DNA of 64,000 nucleotides from Armatimonadota bacterium (GCA_016223145.1 JACRPN010000011.1:124001-188000); one strand, 5' to 3'. Shown: positions 15,161 to 23,931, counted from the first letter of the stretch. Program-made: numbers and translations. The notes: a model not told the origin generated them from the sequence alone.

Positions 15161-15991
15161 TCAGTTTTGCAGCTCAAACGCGAGCACTCGGACAATGCCG
15201 GAGAGGTCTCTGGTCGCCTCGACGAGCCGCCAGCCCGCCTCTTGAAAGAGGCCTTGAACTCTCAGTTCCTGGCCAACCCCGATCTCGACGATCAGCCGGC
15301 CACGGGAGTTCAAATGGTCCGGCGCCTCGGCCGCCATCCGCGCGTACACCTCGACACCCGTGGGCCCGGCGAAAAGGGCCTCTCTTGGCTCGTGCAGGCC
15401 GACCTCTGGCATCAAAGACTCCCCGTGGGCGACATAGGGCGGGTTGGAGACGATGAGGTCGAATTTCAGCCTCTCGAACCTCCCGAAGAGGTCGGATTGG
15501 ACGAACTGCACGCTGCCCGTTCCGAGTCGCTTCGCGTTTTGCTGAGCGATCGCGAGCGCCTCTTGAGAGATGTCGGCTGCCCAGACCTTCCAGTCGGGCC
15601 GTTCGAGCTGGAGGGTGATCGCGATGCAGCCGCTGCCCGTGCCGATGTCCAGAACCCGGATTTCGTGCGCTTCGGAAGTCAACCGCAGGCATGCTTCGAC
15701 GAGTACCTCGGTCTCCTGGCGCGGGATCAGGACGGCGGGCGAGACCTCAAAATCACGCCCAAAGAACTCGCGAAACCCGATGATGTAGGCGAGCGGCTCG
15801 CGTCTTTCACGCCTGCCCAAGAGGCTGTCGAGAGCTTCCGCTTCAAGCGAAGTTTCAGGGTGGGCGAGCACCCAAGAGCGGTTTTTGCCCAGAGCGTGCG
15901 CGGCCAGGAGTTGGGCCTCGAATCGCGCCGATTCGATACCGCTCGCCGCGAGGCGGCGCTCGGCCTCGCTCAGCCACTCCTGGAGGGTCAT
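15161..15991 (-). CDS. prmC: Peptide chain release factor N5-glutamine methyltransferase
   Basis: PrmC (HemK) methylates the glutamine of the GGQ motif in release factors with S-adenosylmethionine. The 276 residues match the usual length. An N-terminal helical domain (about 1-75) precedes the Rossmann domain: VLDIGTGSGCIAI binds SAM and the catalytic NPPY motif is in DLIVSNPPYVAHGE. The prmC ATG (15989-15991) overlaps the first possible start of the divergent methyltransferase gene. The substrate RF2 gene is in this window (prfB, 34377), but prfA is not beside prmC as it often is. Confidence 0.93.
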   Translation of the reverse strand: MTLQEWLSEAERRLAASGIESARFEAQLLAAHALGKNRSWVLAHPETSLEAEALDSLLGRRERREPLAYIIGFREFFGRDFEVSPAVLIPRQETEVLVEACLRLTSEAHEIRVLDIGTGSGCIAITLQLERPDWKVWAADISQEALAIAQQNAKRLGTGSVQFVQSDLFGRFERLKFDLIVSNPPYVAHGESLMPEVGLHEPREALFAGPTGVEVYARMAAEAPDHLNSRGRLIVEIGVGQELRVQGLFQEAGWRLVEATRDLSGIVRVLAFELQN

Positions 15992-16016
15992 GGTGCGATT
16001 GTGGCAAAGTAGGAGG

Positions 16017-16748
16017 GTGTCCGGTTTCGACCCTGTAGCGCCGTTCTACGATGAGCTGATGCGCGTCGTGCCGTATGGCATGTGGGCCGACTACTACAAG
16101 CTCCTCCTCGCGCGGCAGGACGTTTATCCCGAGCATCTGCTCGAGGTCTGCTGCGGGACGGGCAAGGTCGCCGAGGAACTGGTGAAGGAGGGCTTTCAGG
16201 TCAGCGGGTTTGACCTCAGCGCTCCGATGGTGGATGAAGCGCGGCGCAAGGCGGCCTCGAAAGGTCTTGACATCCGCTATGAGGTGATGGACGCTGCGAC
16301 CTTCGACATGGGGCGGACCTACGACGCGGCGTTCTCGTTTTTCGATAGCCTGAACTACATCACTGACCCGTTCGCGTTCGCCAAGGCGATCAAGCGGGTT
16401 GGCGCGCACCTGCCGAGCGGGGCCTCGTTCATCTTCGACCTGAATACCGCCTACGCTTTTGAAGAGCGGATGTTCGACCAGCGCCAAATGCACCCCGCTG
16501 CAAAGCTGCGCTACCAGTGGAGGGGCGACTGGGACCCCGAGACCCGGCTGATCCACGTGACGATGAAGTTTTGGCGAAAGGGGGAGGAGTTGGAGATCGT
16601 GCACGTGCAGCGGGCGCATTCCGACGAGGAGGTCCGGGGGTCTTTGGAGGCGGCAGGATTCGGGTCGGTCGAGGTGTTTCACAGCTACACGCTGGACCGG
16701 CCGAGGAAGAACAGCGATCGGGTTCATTACGCGGCGGTGAAGCGGTAG
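16017..16748 (+). CDS. SAM-dependent class I methyltransferase
   Basis: This protein of about 243 residues has a SAM-binding fold: motif I LEVCCGTGKVAEEL, then SGFDLSAPMVDEAR (acidic loop) and FSFFDSLNYI. It resembles small-molecule methyltransferases of the UbiE/Methyltransf_25 group; the substrate is unknown. The start is uncertain. GTG at 16017 puts the conserved GFDPVAPFYDEL at the N-terminus, but AGGAGG (16011-16016) touches it. The ATG at 15990 is the alternative and would overlap the divergent prmC start. Confidence 0.8.
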   Translation: MSGFDPVAPFYDELMRVVPYGMWADYYKLLLARQDVYPEHLLEVCCGTGKVAEELVKEGFQVSGFDLSAPMVDEARRKAASKGLDIRYEVMDAATFDMGRTYDAAFSFFDSLNYITDPFAFAKAIKRVGAHLPSGASFIFDLNTAYAFEERMFDQRQMHPAAKLRYQWRGDWDPETRLIHVTMKFWRKGEELEIVHVQRAHSDEEVRGSLEAAGFGSVEVFHSYTLDRPRKNSDRVHYAAVKR

Positions 16749-16815
16749 AGGTTAGGGAGGGGGCCAGCCGGGAGATAATGGGGTGAAGAGAGGATAGGGG
16801 GCCGAGCGAGATGCG

Positions 16816-16866
16816 GGCTGAAGCCCGCTCGCCCTGAAAAGGCGGGGTGAACCCCGCCCTTCATCC
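16816..16866. repeat. Dispersed repeat family B, copy 2
   Basis: This is the second copy of the element at 14151. Here GGGCTGAAGCCC and GGGGTGAACCCC each form short inverted repeats around the shared 20-nt core. It lies between convergent genes, in a 237-base gap that otherwise holds CT-rich tandem units (about 16910-16985). Confidence 0.65.
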
Positions 16867-16985
16867 ACACCGCCAACCGCTATCCGCTCACGACCCCCGC
16901 CCACTATCTCCTGCGCGAGCTGTAGCCCGCTCTCCGTTTCCCCTTCTCCCCGGTTCTCCTACTCCCCGACTCTCCCTCTCCCCGC

Positions 16986-17900
16986 CTACCGGATCTCCCC
17001 AATCAGATCGCCGTCGGCTTGGACCTCGCCGCTCAAGACGCAGTGCCGAATAGCGCCGGAAATCCGCACGCTGGCCCCTGGGAGCACCGTCGTGTCCTCG
17101 ATCAGGGAGCTTTGAACGGTGGCCCCTGCCCCTACCACCACATCCTTCCCAATCGTGCTCTCAACCTGCGCGAAGGCGTCGATCAAGTGCCCGCCCTGGG
17201 TGATCGAGCGAGATGTCTCCAGAAATGAATCCAGCGTGCCCGTGTCGAACCAGTGCCCCTCGTTCTTTCCGGCCAGCACGGTCTTGCCCCGATCGATGAG
17301 CATCTGGATCGCGTCGGTGATCTCGTATTCCCCCCGCGCGCTCGGCTTCAGGTCGGGAAGCACCTCCCAGATGTCGGGCCGGAAGAAGTAGAGGCCCGCC
17401 ATCGCGTAGTTCGATTCCGGCTCCTGCGGCTTCTCCACGAGCTTGACGATGCGCTCGCCGTCGAGGTTGGCCACACCGAATCGGCGTGGGTCCTCGACCC
17501 ACTGCACCAAGTTCAGGTTCGCTGCGCCGCTGTCGAGAAACCTGGCGGCATGTCCGGCAAGGCTTTTGTCATACACCGCGTCGCCCAGATACATCGTGAA
17601 CGGCTCCTCCCCGCAAAACTCACGGGCAAATCCGAGCGCGTGCGCCAGCCCTTTAGCCTCCACCTGCCGCACATACTCCAATCGAAGCCCAAACGCCCGC
17701 CCCGAACCCAGCGCGGCCCTGAGCTGCGGCTCGTTCTCGCCGACGACGATGGCCGCCTCTTCAACCCCCATTTCGCGAAGGCGGTCGAATGCATAGGCGA
17801 GCGTGATGCGGTTGCAGATCGGGAGCAGAGGCTTCGCCACGCTGAGGGTTGCCGGATAGAGCCGCGTTCCTTTTCCGGCGGCAAGTACGACGGCTTTCAT
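16986..17900 (-). CDS. Sugar-1-phosphate nucleotidyltransferase (RmlA/GalU-like)
   Basis: The 304-residue enzyme forms an NDP-sugar from a sugar 1-phosphate and NTP. The N-terminal signature AAGKGTRLYPATLSVAKPLLPI (positions about 7-28, key residues G, R and K) and YLGDAVYD with the metal aspartate are present. It ends with VEKP, GHWFDTGT and a short left-handed beta-helix (about 235-300) typical of the long RmlA/StrD type. Base specificity (dTTP or UTP) cannot be decided. A TATCCT box lies 8 nt before the ATG. Confidence 0.85.
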   Translation of the reverse strand: MKAVVLAAGKGTRLYPATLSVAKPLLPICNRITLAYAFDRLREMGVEEAAIVVGENEPQLRAALGSGRAFGLRLEYVRQVEAKGLAHALGFAREFCGEEPFTMYLGDAVYDKSLAGHAARFLDSGAANLNLVQWVEDPRRFGVANLDGERIVKLVEKPQEPESNYAMAGLYFFRPDIWEVLPDLKPSARGEYEITDAIQMLIDRGKTVLAGKNEGHWFDTGTLDSFLETSRSITQGGHLIDAFAQVESTIGKDVVVGAGATVQSSLIEDTTVLPGASVRISGAIRHCVLSGEVQADGDLIGEIR

Positions 17901-17908
17901 GAGCCTAA

Positions 17909-17914
17909 AGGATA
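17909..17914 (-). promoter_or_regulatory. -10 box (TATCCT) for the nucleotidyltransferase gene
   Basis: TATCCT on the minus strand stands 8 nt before the ATG at 17900. The same hexamer precedes prfB, the M48 gene and cysS. Confidence 0.45.
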
Positions 17915-18021
17915 TCCCAGGCGCCCCTGCTCTCGGGCGGAGCGCCCTGTTGCGCTAAGGCTTATCCGACCAAAAAGTCGCAATTTCCGATCGGCCCCCC
18001 AAGGTTCGCCCAAAGGAGGGC

Positions 18022-18027
18022 TAAAAT
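18022..18027 (+). promoter_or_regulatory. -10 box (TAAAAT) for the lipoprotein gene
   Basis: TAAAAT ends 6 nt before the ATG at 18034. A possible Shine-Dalgarno sequence (GGAGG) lies upstream of the box and so could not be in a transcript starting there. Confidence 0.5.
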
Positions 18028-18033
18028 GGCCCT

Positions 18034-19254
18034 ATGCCCCGCGCCATGGATGGCCTTCGGGTTGGTCTCGTTACTCTGCTTGCTTGGATAGCGGCCGGGT
18101 GCGGCTCGTCTCCTCCCCCTCCCTATCCCCAGTGGTCTCCCGCGCCTTCGGCCGAGGGTGCGACCGGGCGCTTCGCCGAGTACCAGCGCGCGGCCGAAGA
18201 AGCGGAGAGAGCCGCAGGCAAGCTCGGCGGCAGAGTCAACTTCACACCCGGAATGAAGCGCGAGCTGCGAAACCGTCTGGCGCCGTCGATGGCGCGGGTC
18301 ACTCAGACGGCATCGGACGGTTCCTTCGGGTTTGTCGCACGAGGCCCCTTTGAGTCGGCACCCCACCAGAAAGGTTGGTGGCTGCTCGGGCAGGCTTTCT
18401 CCTGGCGAATCGAGGCGGCCGTTGCTCGCGAAGACTATGAACGGGCGGTACAGGACGCCCTGGCGGCAACCCGATTCGGTTTTTCGCTCTCAGCGGGATC
18501 GGCTACCGACGCCGGCCTGGGCTTCACCATTGTCGACCGGGCCCGGCGGGCCCTCGCGCCGGCGCTTCCCCGAATGGGCGCCGGGCAACTGCAGTCTCTG
18601 GCAGCCGGTCTGGGCGCGATTCTGGAGCAGCGGCCCTCGATGGCTGCGACGGCGGCCAACGAACGGCTGAACATGCTTGCGGCGGTGCAGACGGTTCAGG
18701 ACCTCTATCGCGATCAAAACCTGAAGGCGTTGACACGCTCGCTCGGGCCCGACGTCTCCGACGCCGTCACCTATCTGGAGCAGCTTCGGCCGAAGGACGC
18801 CTCGAAGCGGCCCGCTTACTTTGAGGGGTTCGCCGCCGAGGCGGAGCAGGTTAGCGCCTGGAACGCCAAAATCGCCCCCCTCGACGCCGCCGCGCGCAAG
18901 GAGCAGGGGGATCCGCCTTTGGGAGAGCACCGGCCTTGGAGGCGGCTTGCGCGGCACTTTTTCGGCGCGATGAAGCCTCTCTTCTCCATGCGGGATGCCA
19001 CGCTGGCACGTACAAGGATGCTCGCGCTGGAGGCCCTCATCCACAAGTCACTGAAGGTGACGGGCACCGCGCCGAAGGACCTCAGTGGATTCCCCGAGTC
19101 GATCGTCGAGGACCCTTACACCGGGCGCACCCTGGCTTACCGTGCAGAGGGCGCCGACTACCGGCTGTATTCGGTGGGAGAAGACCTGAAGGACGACGGC
19201 GGCGAAACCAACGACACGTATTCCTCGCCGGACCTCAGGGTCGAGGCGGACTGA
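18034..19254 (+). CDS. Lipoprotein of unknown function
   Basis: The 406-residue protein begins with a lipoprotein signal and lipobox (LLAWIAAGCG, Cys about 27). The middle is helical and Ala/Arg-rich (EYQRAAEEAERAAGKLG; AAVAREDYERAVQDALAATR). The C-terminal EDPYTGRTLAYRAEGADYRLYSVGEDLKDDGGE region (about 365-400) resembles the ending of proteins that carry a 'DPFTGKPLRY...YSVGPDGKDDGG' motif, known from pseudopilin-like and planctomycete-type secreted proteins. The function is unknown. Confidence 0.75.
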   Translation: MPRAMDGLRVGLVTLLAWIAAGCGSSPPPPYPQWSPAPSAEGATGRFAEYQRAAEEAERAAGKLGGRVNFTPGMKRELRNRLAPSMARVTQTASDGSFGFVARGPFESAPHQKGWWLLGQAFSWRIEAAVAREDYERAVQDALAATRFGFSLSAGSATDAGLGFTIVDRARRALAPALPRMGAGQLQSLAAGLGAILEQRPSMAATAANERLNMLAAVQTVQDLYRDQNLKALTRSLGPDVSDAVTYLEQLRPKDASKRPAYFEGFAAEAEQVSAWNAKIAPLDAAARKEQGDPPLGEHRPWRRLARHFFGAMKPLFSMRDATLARTRMLALEALIHKSLKVTGTAPKDLSGFPESIVEDPYTGRTLAYRAEGADYRLYSVGEDLKDDGGETNDTYSSPDLRVEAD

Positions 19255-19312
19255 ACCCAAATAGGCCGAAGCCCGCCTCTCGAAGCAGGCTGCGTCACAG
19301 TGTGTCTGAATT

Positions 19313-19390
19313 GCCTCCGCCTCTTCCGAGGCGGAGGCTTTGAGCCCGGTGATGCGCTGTTGAAGCCTCCACCTCGGAAGAGGCGGAGGC
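19313..19390. repeat. Two related 26-nt inverted repeats
   Basis: At 19313-19338 the sequence is a near-perfect palindrome (GCCTCCGCCTC, TTCC, GAGGCGGAGGC). At 19365-19390 a close copy (GCCTCCACCTC, GGAA, GAGGCGGAGGC) has the central four bases inverted. They lie between convergent genes and could act as a bidirectional terminator without a T-run, or as a mobile repeat. Confidence 0.7.
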
Positions 19391-19468
19391 ATCCAGGCCC
19401 GCTACCGTCACGAACGCTGAGTCAGCTTCGAATCCGAGGGGCGGGCAACGCTTTTCCCTTGCGGGGCG

Positions 19469-20821
19469 CTATTTCCTTAGCGAGATGAGCACCGTTCGTT
19501 CGATGCCGTCTCCCATATCCACCCGGAGCCGCCAAGTGCCTTTGGAAAGGTGGCGCGTGCCCAGATTAAAGATGTACTTGCCGTCGTCGTAGCGGAAGGT
19601 ATTGCCGTCGTCCTCGCATGAGGTGGAATCGGCTTCTTCCTCAGTCCCGACGATGCCGTCAATAACCTTGGCGACGTAGAGGTGCGCCTCAAGGTCCGTG
19701 ATCCCCGCGCTCGCGCCAGTCAAACGGAACTTCACTGGAATCGTTCGCCCAAGCTTGAAGACCGACGTGCCGTCCATGTTGATGGGCTGAAGGAAACCGG
19801 ACCACGAGTAGCCCGCTTTGACCCACATCAGGGCCTCATACCTGCCCAACACCGAGTTGTATCCGGTTCCGGAAACGTAGGTGTTGGGGCCGTCATGCCA
19901 GATGCCCGTCGCGGTGGACCAGGTGTAGTCCGCGGACAGGAAGCTGCCGAGGTTCGTGTACGACGCGGCTGTTCCCGACCAGAGCGCCGCAGACTGAACG
20001 CCGCCGATCACGGCATAGCCCACCTGCTGGCCCGCATCCACGGCTGAAGCAGAGGAATAATCGGCGCCGGCCGGATTGAGGTCGACCCAGGACGCGGCAG
20101 ATCCGGACCAGAGGCCCGCATGCGGCACGCCAGAGAAGGAGCCAAAGCCGACCTGCTGTGCGCCGTCGGTCCCAAAGGCCTGCGAGAAATCCGACCCGGC
20201 TGGGCTCAAGTCGACCCATGAGGCTGCGCTGCCTGTCCAAAGGCTAGCGCCAAGGAACCCGGCGAACTCGGAGAAGCCGACCTGTTGGCCGCCGCCTGCG
20301 CCAAGCGCGTAGGACATCTCGGTCGGCAGTCCAGGGTTCAGATCGACCCAGGACGCAGCCGTGCCGCTCCAAAAACTCGCGTGGGCAACACCTCCAGCGT
20401 CGGCGACTCCGGCTTGGGTCGATCCGTCCGCCGCCAAGGCTTGAGACCAGGCTGAGGCGAACGGGTGCAGGTCCATCCAGGAGGCCGCTGTGCCACCCCA
20501 GAAGCTGGCATGCTCGGATCCGGCGACTTCGGCGGAGCCGACCTGCATGCCTGCGTTCACGCCAAGAACAGCGGAATAGAGGGAGCCCGCAGGATTGAGG
20601 TCCACCCAACTAGCCGCAGAACCGTTCCAGAGGCTGGCGTGGGGATAGCCGGCGAAGGCCGCGTACCCTCCCTGCTGTCCTGAGTTCGTGGCCAGCGCCT
20701 CCGAGAAATCTGCCGAGGCTGGGTGCAGGTTCACCACCGTCCATTGAGCTTGCGCGCGTCCGGCCAGACACGCTGCGGCCACCGCAAGCGGCGCCAAGAT
20801 GAGCTTCTGAGTAAGTCGCAT
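19469..20821 (-). CDS. Secreted six-repeat protein with PxKF-type C-terminal domain
   Basis: This 450-residue exported protein has a signal peptide of about 25 residues (LILAPLAVAAACLAGRAQA). Six repeats of about 43 residues follow (about 30-310), each with a G-x-(A/H)A-(S/A)-(L/F)W-(S/N/T)G-(S/T)AASW-(V/M)DL core and a QQVG/TQAG strand, probably a beta-propeller. The C-terminal domain (about 345-450) has FKLGRTIPVKFRLT, FNLGTRHLSKGTWRLRVDMGDG and RTVLISLR, the well-known PxKF domain. The start at 20821 was chosen by the signal peptide and by GGAGG 13 nt upstream; the open frame extends 23 codons further 5'. Confidence 0.85.
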   Translation of the reverse strand: MRLTQKLILAPLAVAAACLAGRAQAQWTVVNLHPASADFSEALATNSGQQGGYAAFAGYPHASLWNGSAASWVDLNPAGSLYSAVLGVNAGMQVGSAEVAGSEHASFWGGTAASWMDLHPFASAWSQALAADGSTQAGVADAGGVAHASFWSGTAASWVDLNPGLPTEMSYALGAGGGQQVGFSEFAGFLGASLWTGSAASWVDLSPAGSDFSQAFGTDGAQQVGFGSFSGVPHAGLWSGSAASWVDLNPAGADYSSASAVDAGQQVGYAVIGGVQSAALWSGTAASYTNLGSFLSADYTWSTATGIWHDGPNTYVSGTGYNSVLGRYEALMWVKAGYSWSGFLQPINMDGTSVFKLGRTIPVKFRLTGASAGITDLEAHLYVAKVIDGIVGTEEEADSTSCEDDGNTFRYDDGKYIFNLGTRHLSKGTWRLRVDMGDGIERTVLISLRK

Positions 20822-20962
20822 TGGTCTCTTTCCCTCCAGGTTGTGCGGCCCACATGCCAGGTACCAGGCACTCCTTGCAGGGCGCAGCAACCCTTTTATT
20901 CTTGCCCAGGTTCACCGCAATCCTTACGGGGAAGCCACTTCCTGGTATTTCTGCTATGGTTT

Positions 20963-21220
20963 CTACTCAGGAAGCACCCAGGGCTCCCGCTGCGGCTGGC
21001 GGCGTGTGGGCCTGGTGGCGCGTGGGGCGCCTGGAACTCTGGACAGGGCATCGATTCTTGAGCGCACCAGGCGTTCCCGGAAGTCGTTGAAGGAGCAGAT
21101 CGCCCGAACGCCCATCACGTTGGCGACCGTGATCGCGCCTCCCCAATCGGCGGGGTTCAGCTTGTCGTCGAGGCAGCGGTCGGCCTCAGCGTCGTATCGG
21201 GCGCAGTCTTTGCACAGCAC
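20963..21220 (-). CDS. Small conserved Cys-rich protein
   Basis: The 85-residue protein begins with MLCKDCARYDAEADRC and has a later RAICSFNDFRERL, giving a CxxC...C...C set that could hold a metal. The YDxxxxxCxDxKxNPxxW pattern looks conserved, but I cannot name the family. The start is GTG at 21220 with AGGAG about 7 nt upstream. The C-terminus is Arg/Pro-rich and may be unstructured. Confidence 0.65.
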   Translation of the reverse strand: MLCKDCARYDAEADRCLDDKLNPADWGGAITVANVMGVRAICSFNDFRERLVRSRIDALSRVPGAPRATRPTRRQPQREPWVLPE

Positions 21221-21249
21221 GGGTAGGCTCCTCAGAATGGTGACTGGCG

Positions 21250-22377
21250 ATGGAGGGTAGGCAGGACAAGGGCCAACGGCGGGCGGCAGCCGCGCTGGCG
21301 GCTGCCCTTCTGGTTGCTTCAGCCTGGGCGTCTCCCATACAGACCTCCACGATTTCGTTTCGCAAGGGGACCTTCACCGTGCGCACGCCGATCGGATCCA
21401 CGTCGGTTCCCATCGCGGAATCGAAACGCCAGGCTACCCAACCCACCTCGACGAATGTCAACCGTATCCTCTTTCGAAAGGACGACGCCTATGCGGTATG
21501 GGATAGCCGCGGGCTGAGCATCCGGAAGGGAAAACAGGCGCTGACGACTCGTCTGCAGGGCCTCAGCGTGACGCCAAAGCTCTTCACGACCGACGAGATT
21601 CTGGCCAACCGGGCTTGTTTCGCACTTGGTCTGAGGTCGCCGTTCGCCAGCAAGATCTCCGGCGCAAAGAGGGTCGGCGCGGCCGTGACCTTGTTGGCCC
21701 GGTGGGAAGACTTCTCCGGCGCGCCGTGGCTCGAGGCCCTGATCGAGGTGGACCTTGCCGAGCCGAAACCGCACGTGCAGCTTCTTGGGGCGTTTGAGGG
21801 GCTATCCGTGGGTCCCGAGGGCGAACGTCTGCGGCTCGACGGGACGATGTTGGCGGCGCTGACGCGGCGAGCCGACGGATCCTGGGGAAAGGCTACGTGG
21901 GACCCCAGGCTAGCCAGATTCGACTTTCAAGCGATGGGGGAGAACTTGGCCGACTTTGCCTTTCTCGGGCCCCAATCCGGCTACGCGTACGAGCGGACCG
22001 GATACGGTTCGACGCTGCTGTCCCGGTTCCACTTTCCAACCGCCGCCAAGCGTACGTTGATGGAGTCGCGTGGTGAGATCAAGCTGCTCGACCCCAAGGA
22101 GCCTTGGCTTGCCCTGGCGCGTGAGGAGAACGGCTTATGGCTGCACAATCTTGATTCAGGTTCCAAAGTGCTATTGCCTTCGGGCGGCCTGGTCCGGCGC
22201 ACAAGCCTCGGGCTCTTTGTGGCCTCGCCGCTGCCGAAGCCGGAATCGGCGGCGCTTTACTCACTGGACCGGTTCGAGCGTGTGGCGCTGTGGTCTCCGG
22301 ACATCCAAAAGCAGCAAGACGCCGCCGCCCGCAAAGGCAAGCACACGCCCTCGAAGCGCAAGCGAAAGAGGCACTAG
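21250..22377 (+). CDS. Secreted protein of unknown function
   Basis: This 375-residue protein has a hydrophobic signal (AAAALAAALLVASAWASP, about 11-28). The body has a beta-rich pattern (FRKGTFTVRTPIGSTSVPI, repeated DG/DP turns), suggesting a beta-propeller or lipoprotein-carrier-type fold. The tail is strongly basic (KRKRKRH). No family was recognised. Its stop overlaps the 3' end of the convergent lipoprotein gene. Confidence 0.7.
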   Translation: MEGRQDKGQRRAAAALAAALLVASAWASPIQTSTISFRKGTFTVRTPIGSTSVPIAESKRQATQPTSTNVNRILFRKDDAYAVWDSRGLSIRKGKQALTTRLQGLSVTPKLFTTDEILANRACFALGLRSPFASKISGAKRVGAAVTLLARWEDFSGAPWLEALIEVDLAEPKPHVQLLGAFEGLSVGPEGERLRLDGTMLAALTRRADGSWGKATWDPRLARFDFQAMGENLADFAFLGPQSGYAYERTGYGSTLLSRFHFPTAAKRTLMESRGEIKLLDPKEPWLALAREENGLWLHNLDSGSKVLLPSGGLVRRTSLGLFVASPLPKPESAALYSLDRFERVALWSPDIQKQQDAAARKGKHTPSKRKRKRH

Positions 22378-22937
22378 CCTCCTTTCGCCAAGGAACCGCC
22401 CAGCGCCTCGACTGCACCTGACACGTCCTCGATCGCAAGCGTGATCTCGTCGAAGAGCTCCTGAAACTCGTCCTTTGCCGACCCCTCCGCCGCTAGCCGC
22501 AGGCTGTCCGCGATTTCCTGGGCCTCGTCGAGGTCGCGCCTGGCGTTGCTGGCGAGCTCGATCATCGCCTTGACCTGGTTCTCATAGTTTTTCAGGTTCT
22601 CTCTCACGGACTGGACCGATTCCGGCATGTCGTCGTAGTCCGAAACGCTAGCCCCGGCGCTGTCCAGAAAATCCACAAGGTCGTCGAGTGCGGCGCGCAG
22701 ATCGGTTTTGTTCGGCGCGCGATCCCGAAGCTTCAGCGCGTGCTCATAGGCCCCTTGAATGGTCTCGGAGGCGGCGCCAAGCTGAAAGTCCCCGCTCCTC
22801 AGCTTCTCATAGACCGCTGTCTCGCGCGTGACCTCCCCGCCCTTGCCCTGGCGTTCGAGCTTGCCGCCATCTTTGGGACCCTGCGCGCACCCGAGCAGGC
22901 CAAGCACCGCCAACAGACCTAGCCCCCATGCTCTCAC
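22374..22937 (-). CDS. Helical lipoprotein of unknown function
   Basis: This 187-residue protein starts at GTG 22937 and shows a lipoprotein signal (LLAVLGLLGC, Cys about 16). The rest is acidic and mostly helical (VRENLKNYENQVKAMIELASNARRDLDEAQEIAD; positions about 105-140), so a coiled-coil periplasmic protein is likely. The frame is open for 62 codons further 5', but that part has no signal peptide. A TAGCAT box lies 8 nt before the chosen GTG. The gene is divergent from the ChaN-like gene. Confidence 0.7.
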   Translation of the reverse strand: MRAWGLGLLAVLGLLGCAQGPKDGGKLERQGKGGEVTRETAVYEKLRSGDFQLGAASETIQGAYEHALKLRDRAPNKTDLRAALDDLVDFLDSAGASVSDYDDMPESVQSVRENLKNYENQVKAMIELASNARRDLDEAQEIADSLRLAAEGSAKDEFQELFDEITLAIEDVSGAVEALGGSLAKGG

Positions 22938-22945
22938 GATGCTGG

Positions 22946-22951
22946 ATGCTA
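22946..22951 (-). promoter_or_regulatory. -10 box (TAGCAT) for the 22937 lipoprotein gene
   Basis: TAGCAT on the minus strand stands 8 nt before the GTG at 22937. It supports that start. Confidence 0.4.
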
Positions 22952-22982
22952 CCCCGCTTGACACGGCGGCATCCCAGATGGC

Positions 22983-22988
22983 GACAAT
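22983..22988 (+). promoter_or_regulatory. -10 box (GACAAT) with TTGACA upstream
   Basis: GACAAT ends 6 nt before the ATG at 22995. A consensus -35 TTGACA lies about 19-20 nt upstream of it, so this is one of the clearest promoters here and its transcript would be nearly leaderless. Confidence 0.5.
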
Positions 22989-22994
22989 GCATCT

Positions 22995-23924
22995 ATGCTT
23001 TCTCTCGCAACGCTTTCTGCCGGCGCCGCTTTGGCGCTTGGGGTTCCCCAGCAGCCGGGGGCGGCGGCCCAACAAAAGGAAGCCCCAAACCCGCTCACCC
23101 TCGCCATCGGCCGGCCCGGACAATTGGTGGTGAAACCGGGCGAGATCATGGACACACGCTCCAGTCGCTCAGCCACGATCGCCGACATCGTGAAGGCGGC
23201 GGAGGGCAAGAGGTTTGTTTATCTGGGTGAAAGCCATACCAACGCCCAGCACCACCAGATGCAGGCCGATGTCATCGTCGCGCTGGCGAAGTCGGGACGC
23301 CAGGTGATCGTCGGCTTCGAGCAGTTCACCCGGCCCGTCCAGCTTCAGCTCAACCCATGGACCCTGGGCTGGTGGAGCGAGGAGCAATTCATCAAGAACG
23401 CCGACTGGAAGGGGCAGTGGGGCTATGACTACGCGTTCTATCGCCCGATCTTCGAGGCTACCAAGCAGTACCGCCTGCCGATGGTGGCGCTGAATGTGCC
23501 GCGAGACTGGGTGCGCGCCGTGGGCCGTGGCGGACCGAACGGGCTTCCCGCGGATGCCAAAAGCCAAGTGCCTGAACTCGACGTGACGAACAAGGACCAC
23601 CGCGAGGTGTTCTTCGCCATGATCGGCGGCCACCCGCCCGGAAGCAGCACCCAAATGGACAACATGTACTCCGCGCAGGTGCTCTGGGACACCGCGATGG
23701 CCGATTCGGCGCTGAAGTACCTGGCCCAGCATCCCACGACCTCGAACACGGTGTTCGTGGTGATTGCGGGCTCCGGGCACGTGATGTACGAGCAGGCGAT
23801 CAACTACCGGATCTTCAAGCGCACGGGCGAGAAAGGCGTGACGGTGGTGATGGTCGGCGGCAAGGAGCCGGTCACCGTCTCCCGGGGAATCGGCGATTTT
23901 GTGTTCTGCGGAGGGAGTGAGTAG
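22995..23924 (+). CDS. ChaN-family haem/iron-associated exported protein
   Basis: The 309-residue protein has an N-terminal signal region (LATLSAGAALALGVPQQPGAAA). The core is the ChaN-type (DUF399, Tiki/EreA-like) fold, with VYLGESHTNAQHHQMQADVI (about 75-94) carrying the GESH motif and VIVGFEQFTRPVQ. Some ChaN proteins bind haem; related domains are metalloproteases. The later IAGSGHVMYEQAI is a further conserved His region. It probably acts in the periplasm or at the surface. It is divergent from a lipoprotein gene, with overlapping promoter DNA between them. Confidence 0.8.
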   Translation: MLSLATLSAGAALALGVPQQPGAAAQQKEAPNPLTLAIGRPGQLVVKPGEIMDTRSSRSATIADIVKAAEGKRFVYLGESHTNAQHHQMQADVIVALAKSGRQVIVGFEQFTRPVQLQLNPWTLGWWSEEQFIKNADWKGQWGYDYAFYRPIFEATKQYRLPMVALNVPRDWVRAVGRGGPNGLPADAKSQVPELDVTNKDHREVFFAMIGGHPPGSSTQMDNMYSAQVLWDTAMADSALKYLAQHPTTSNTVFVVIAGSGHVMYEQAINYRIFKRTGEKGVTVVMVGGKEPVTVSRGIGDFVFCGGSE

Positions 23925-23931
23925 GGATAAG

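Noticed and set aside
15095-16012. Plus-strand open frame of 305 codons
   Set aside because: It is antisense to prmC, whose NPPY and SAM motifs are clear.
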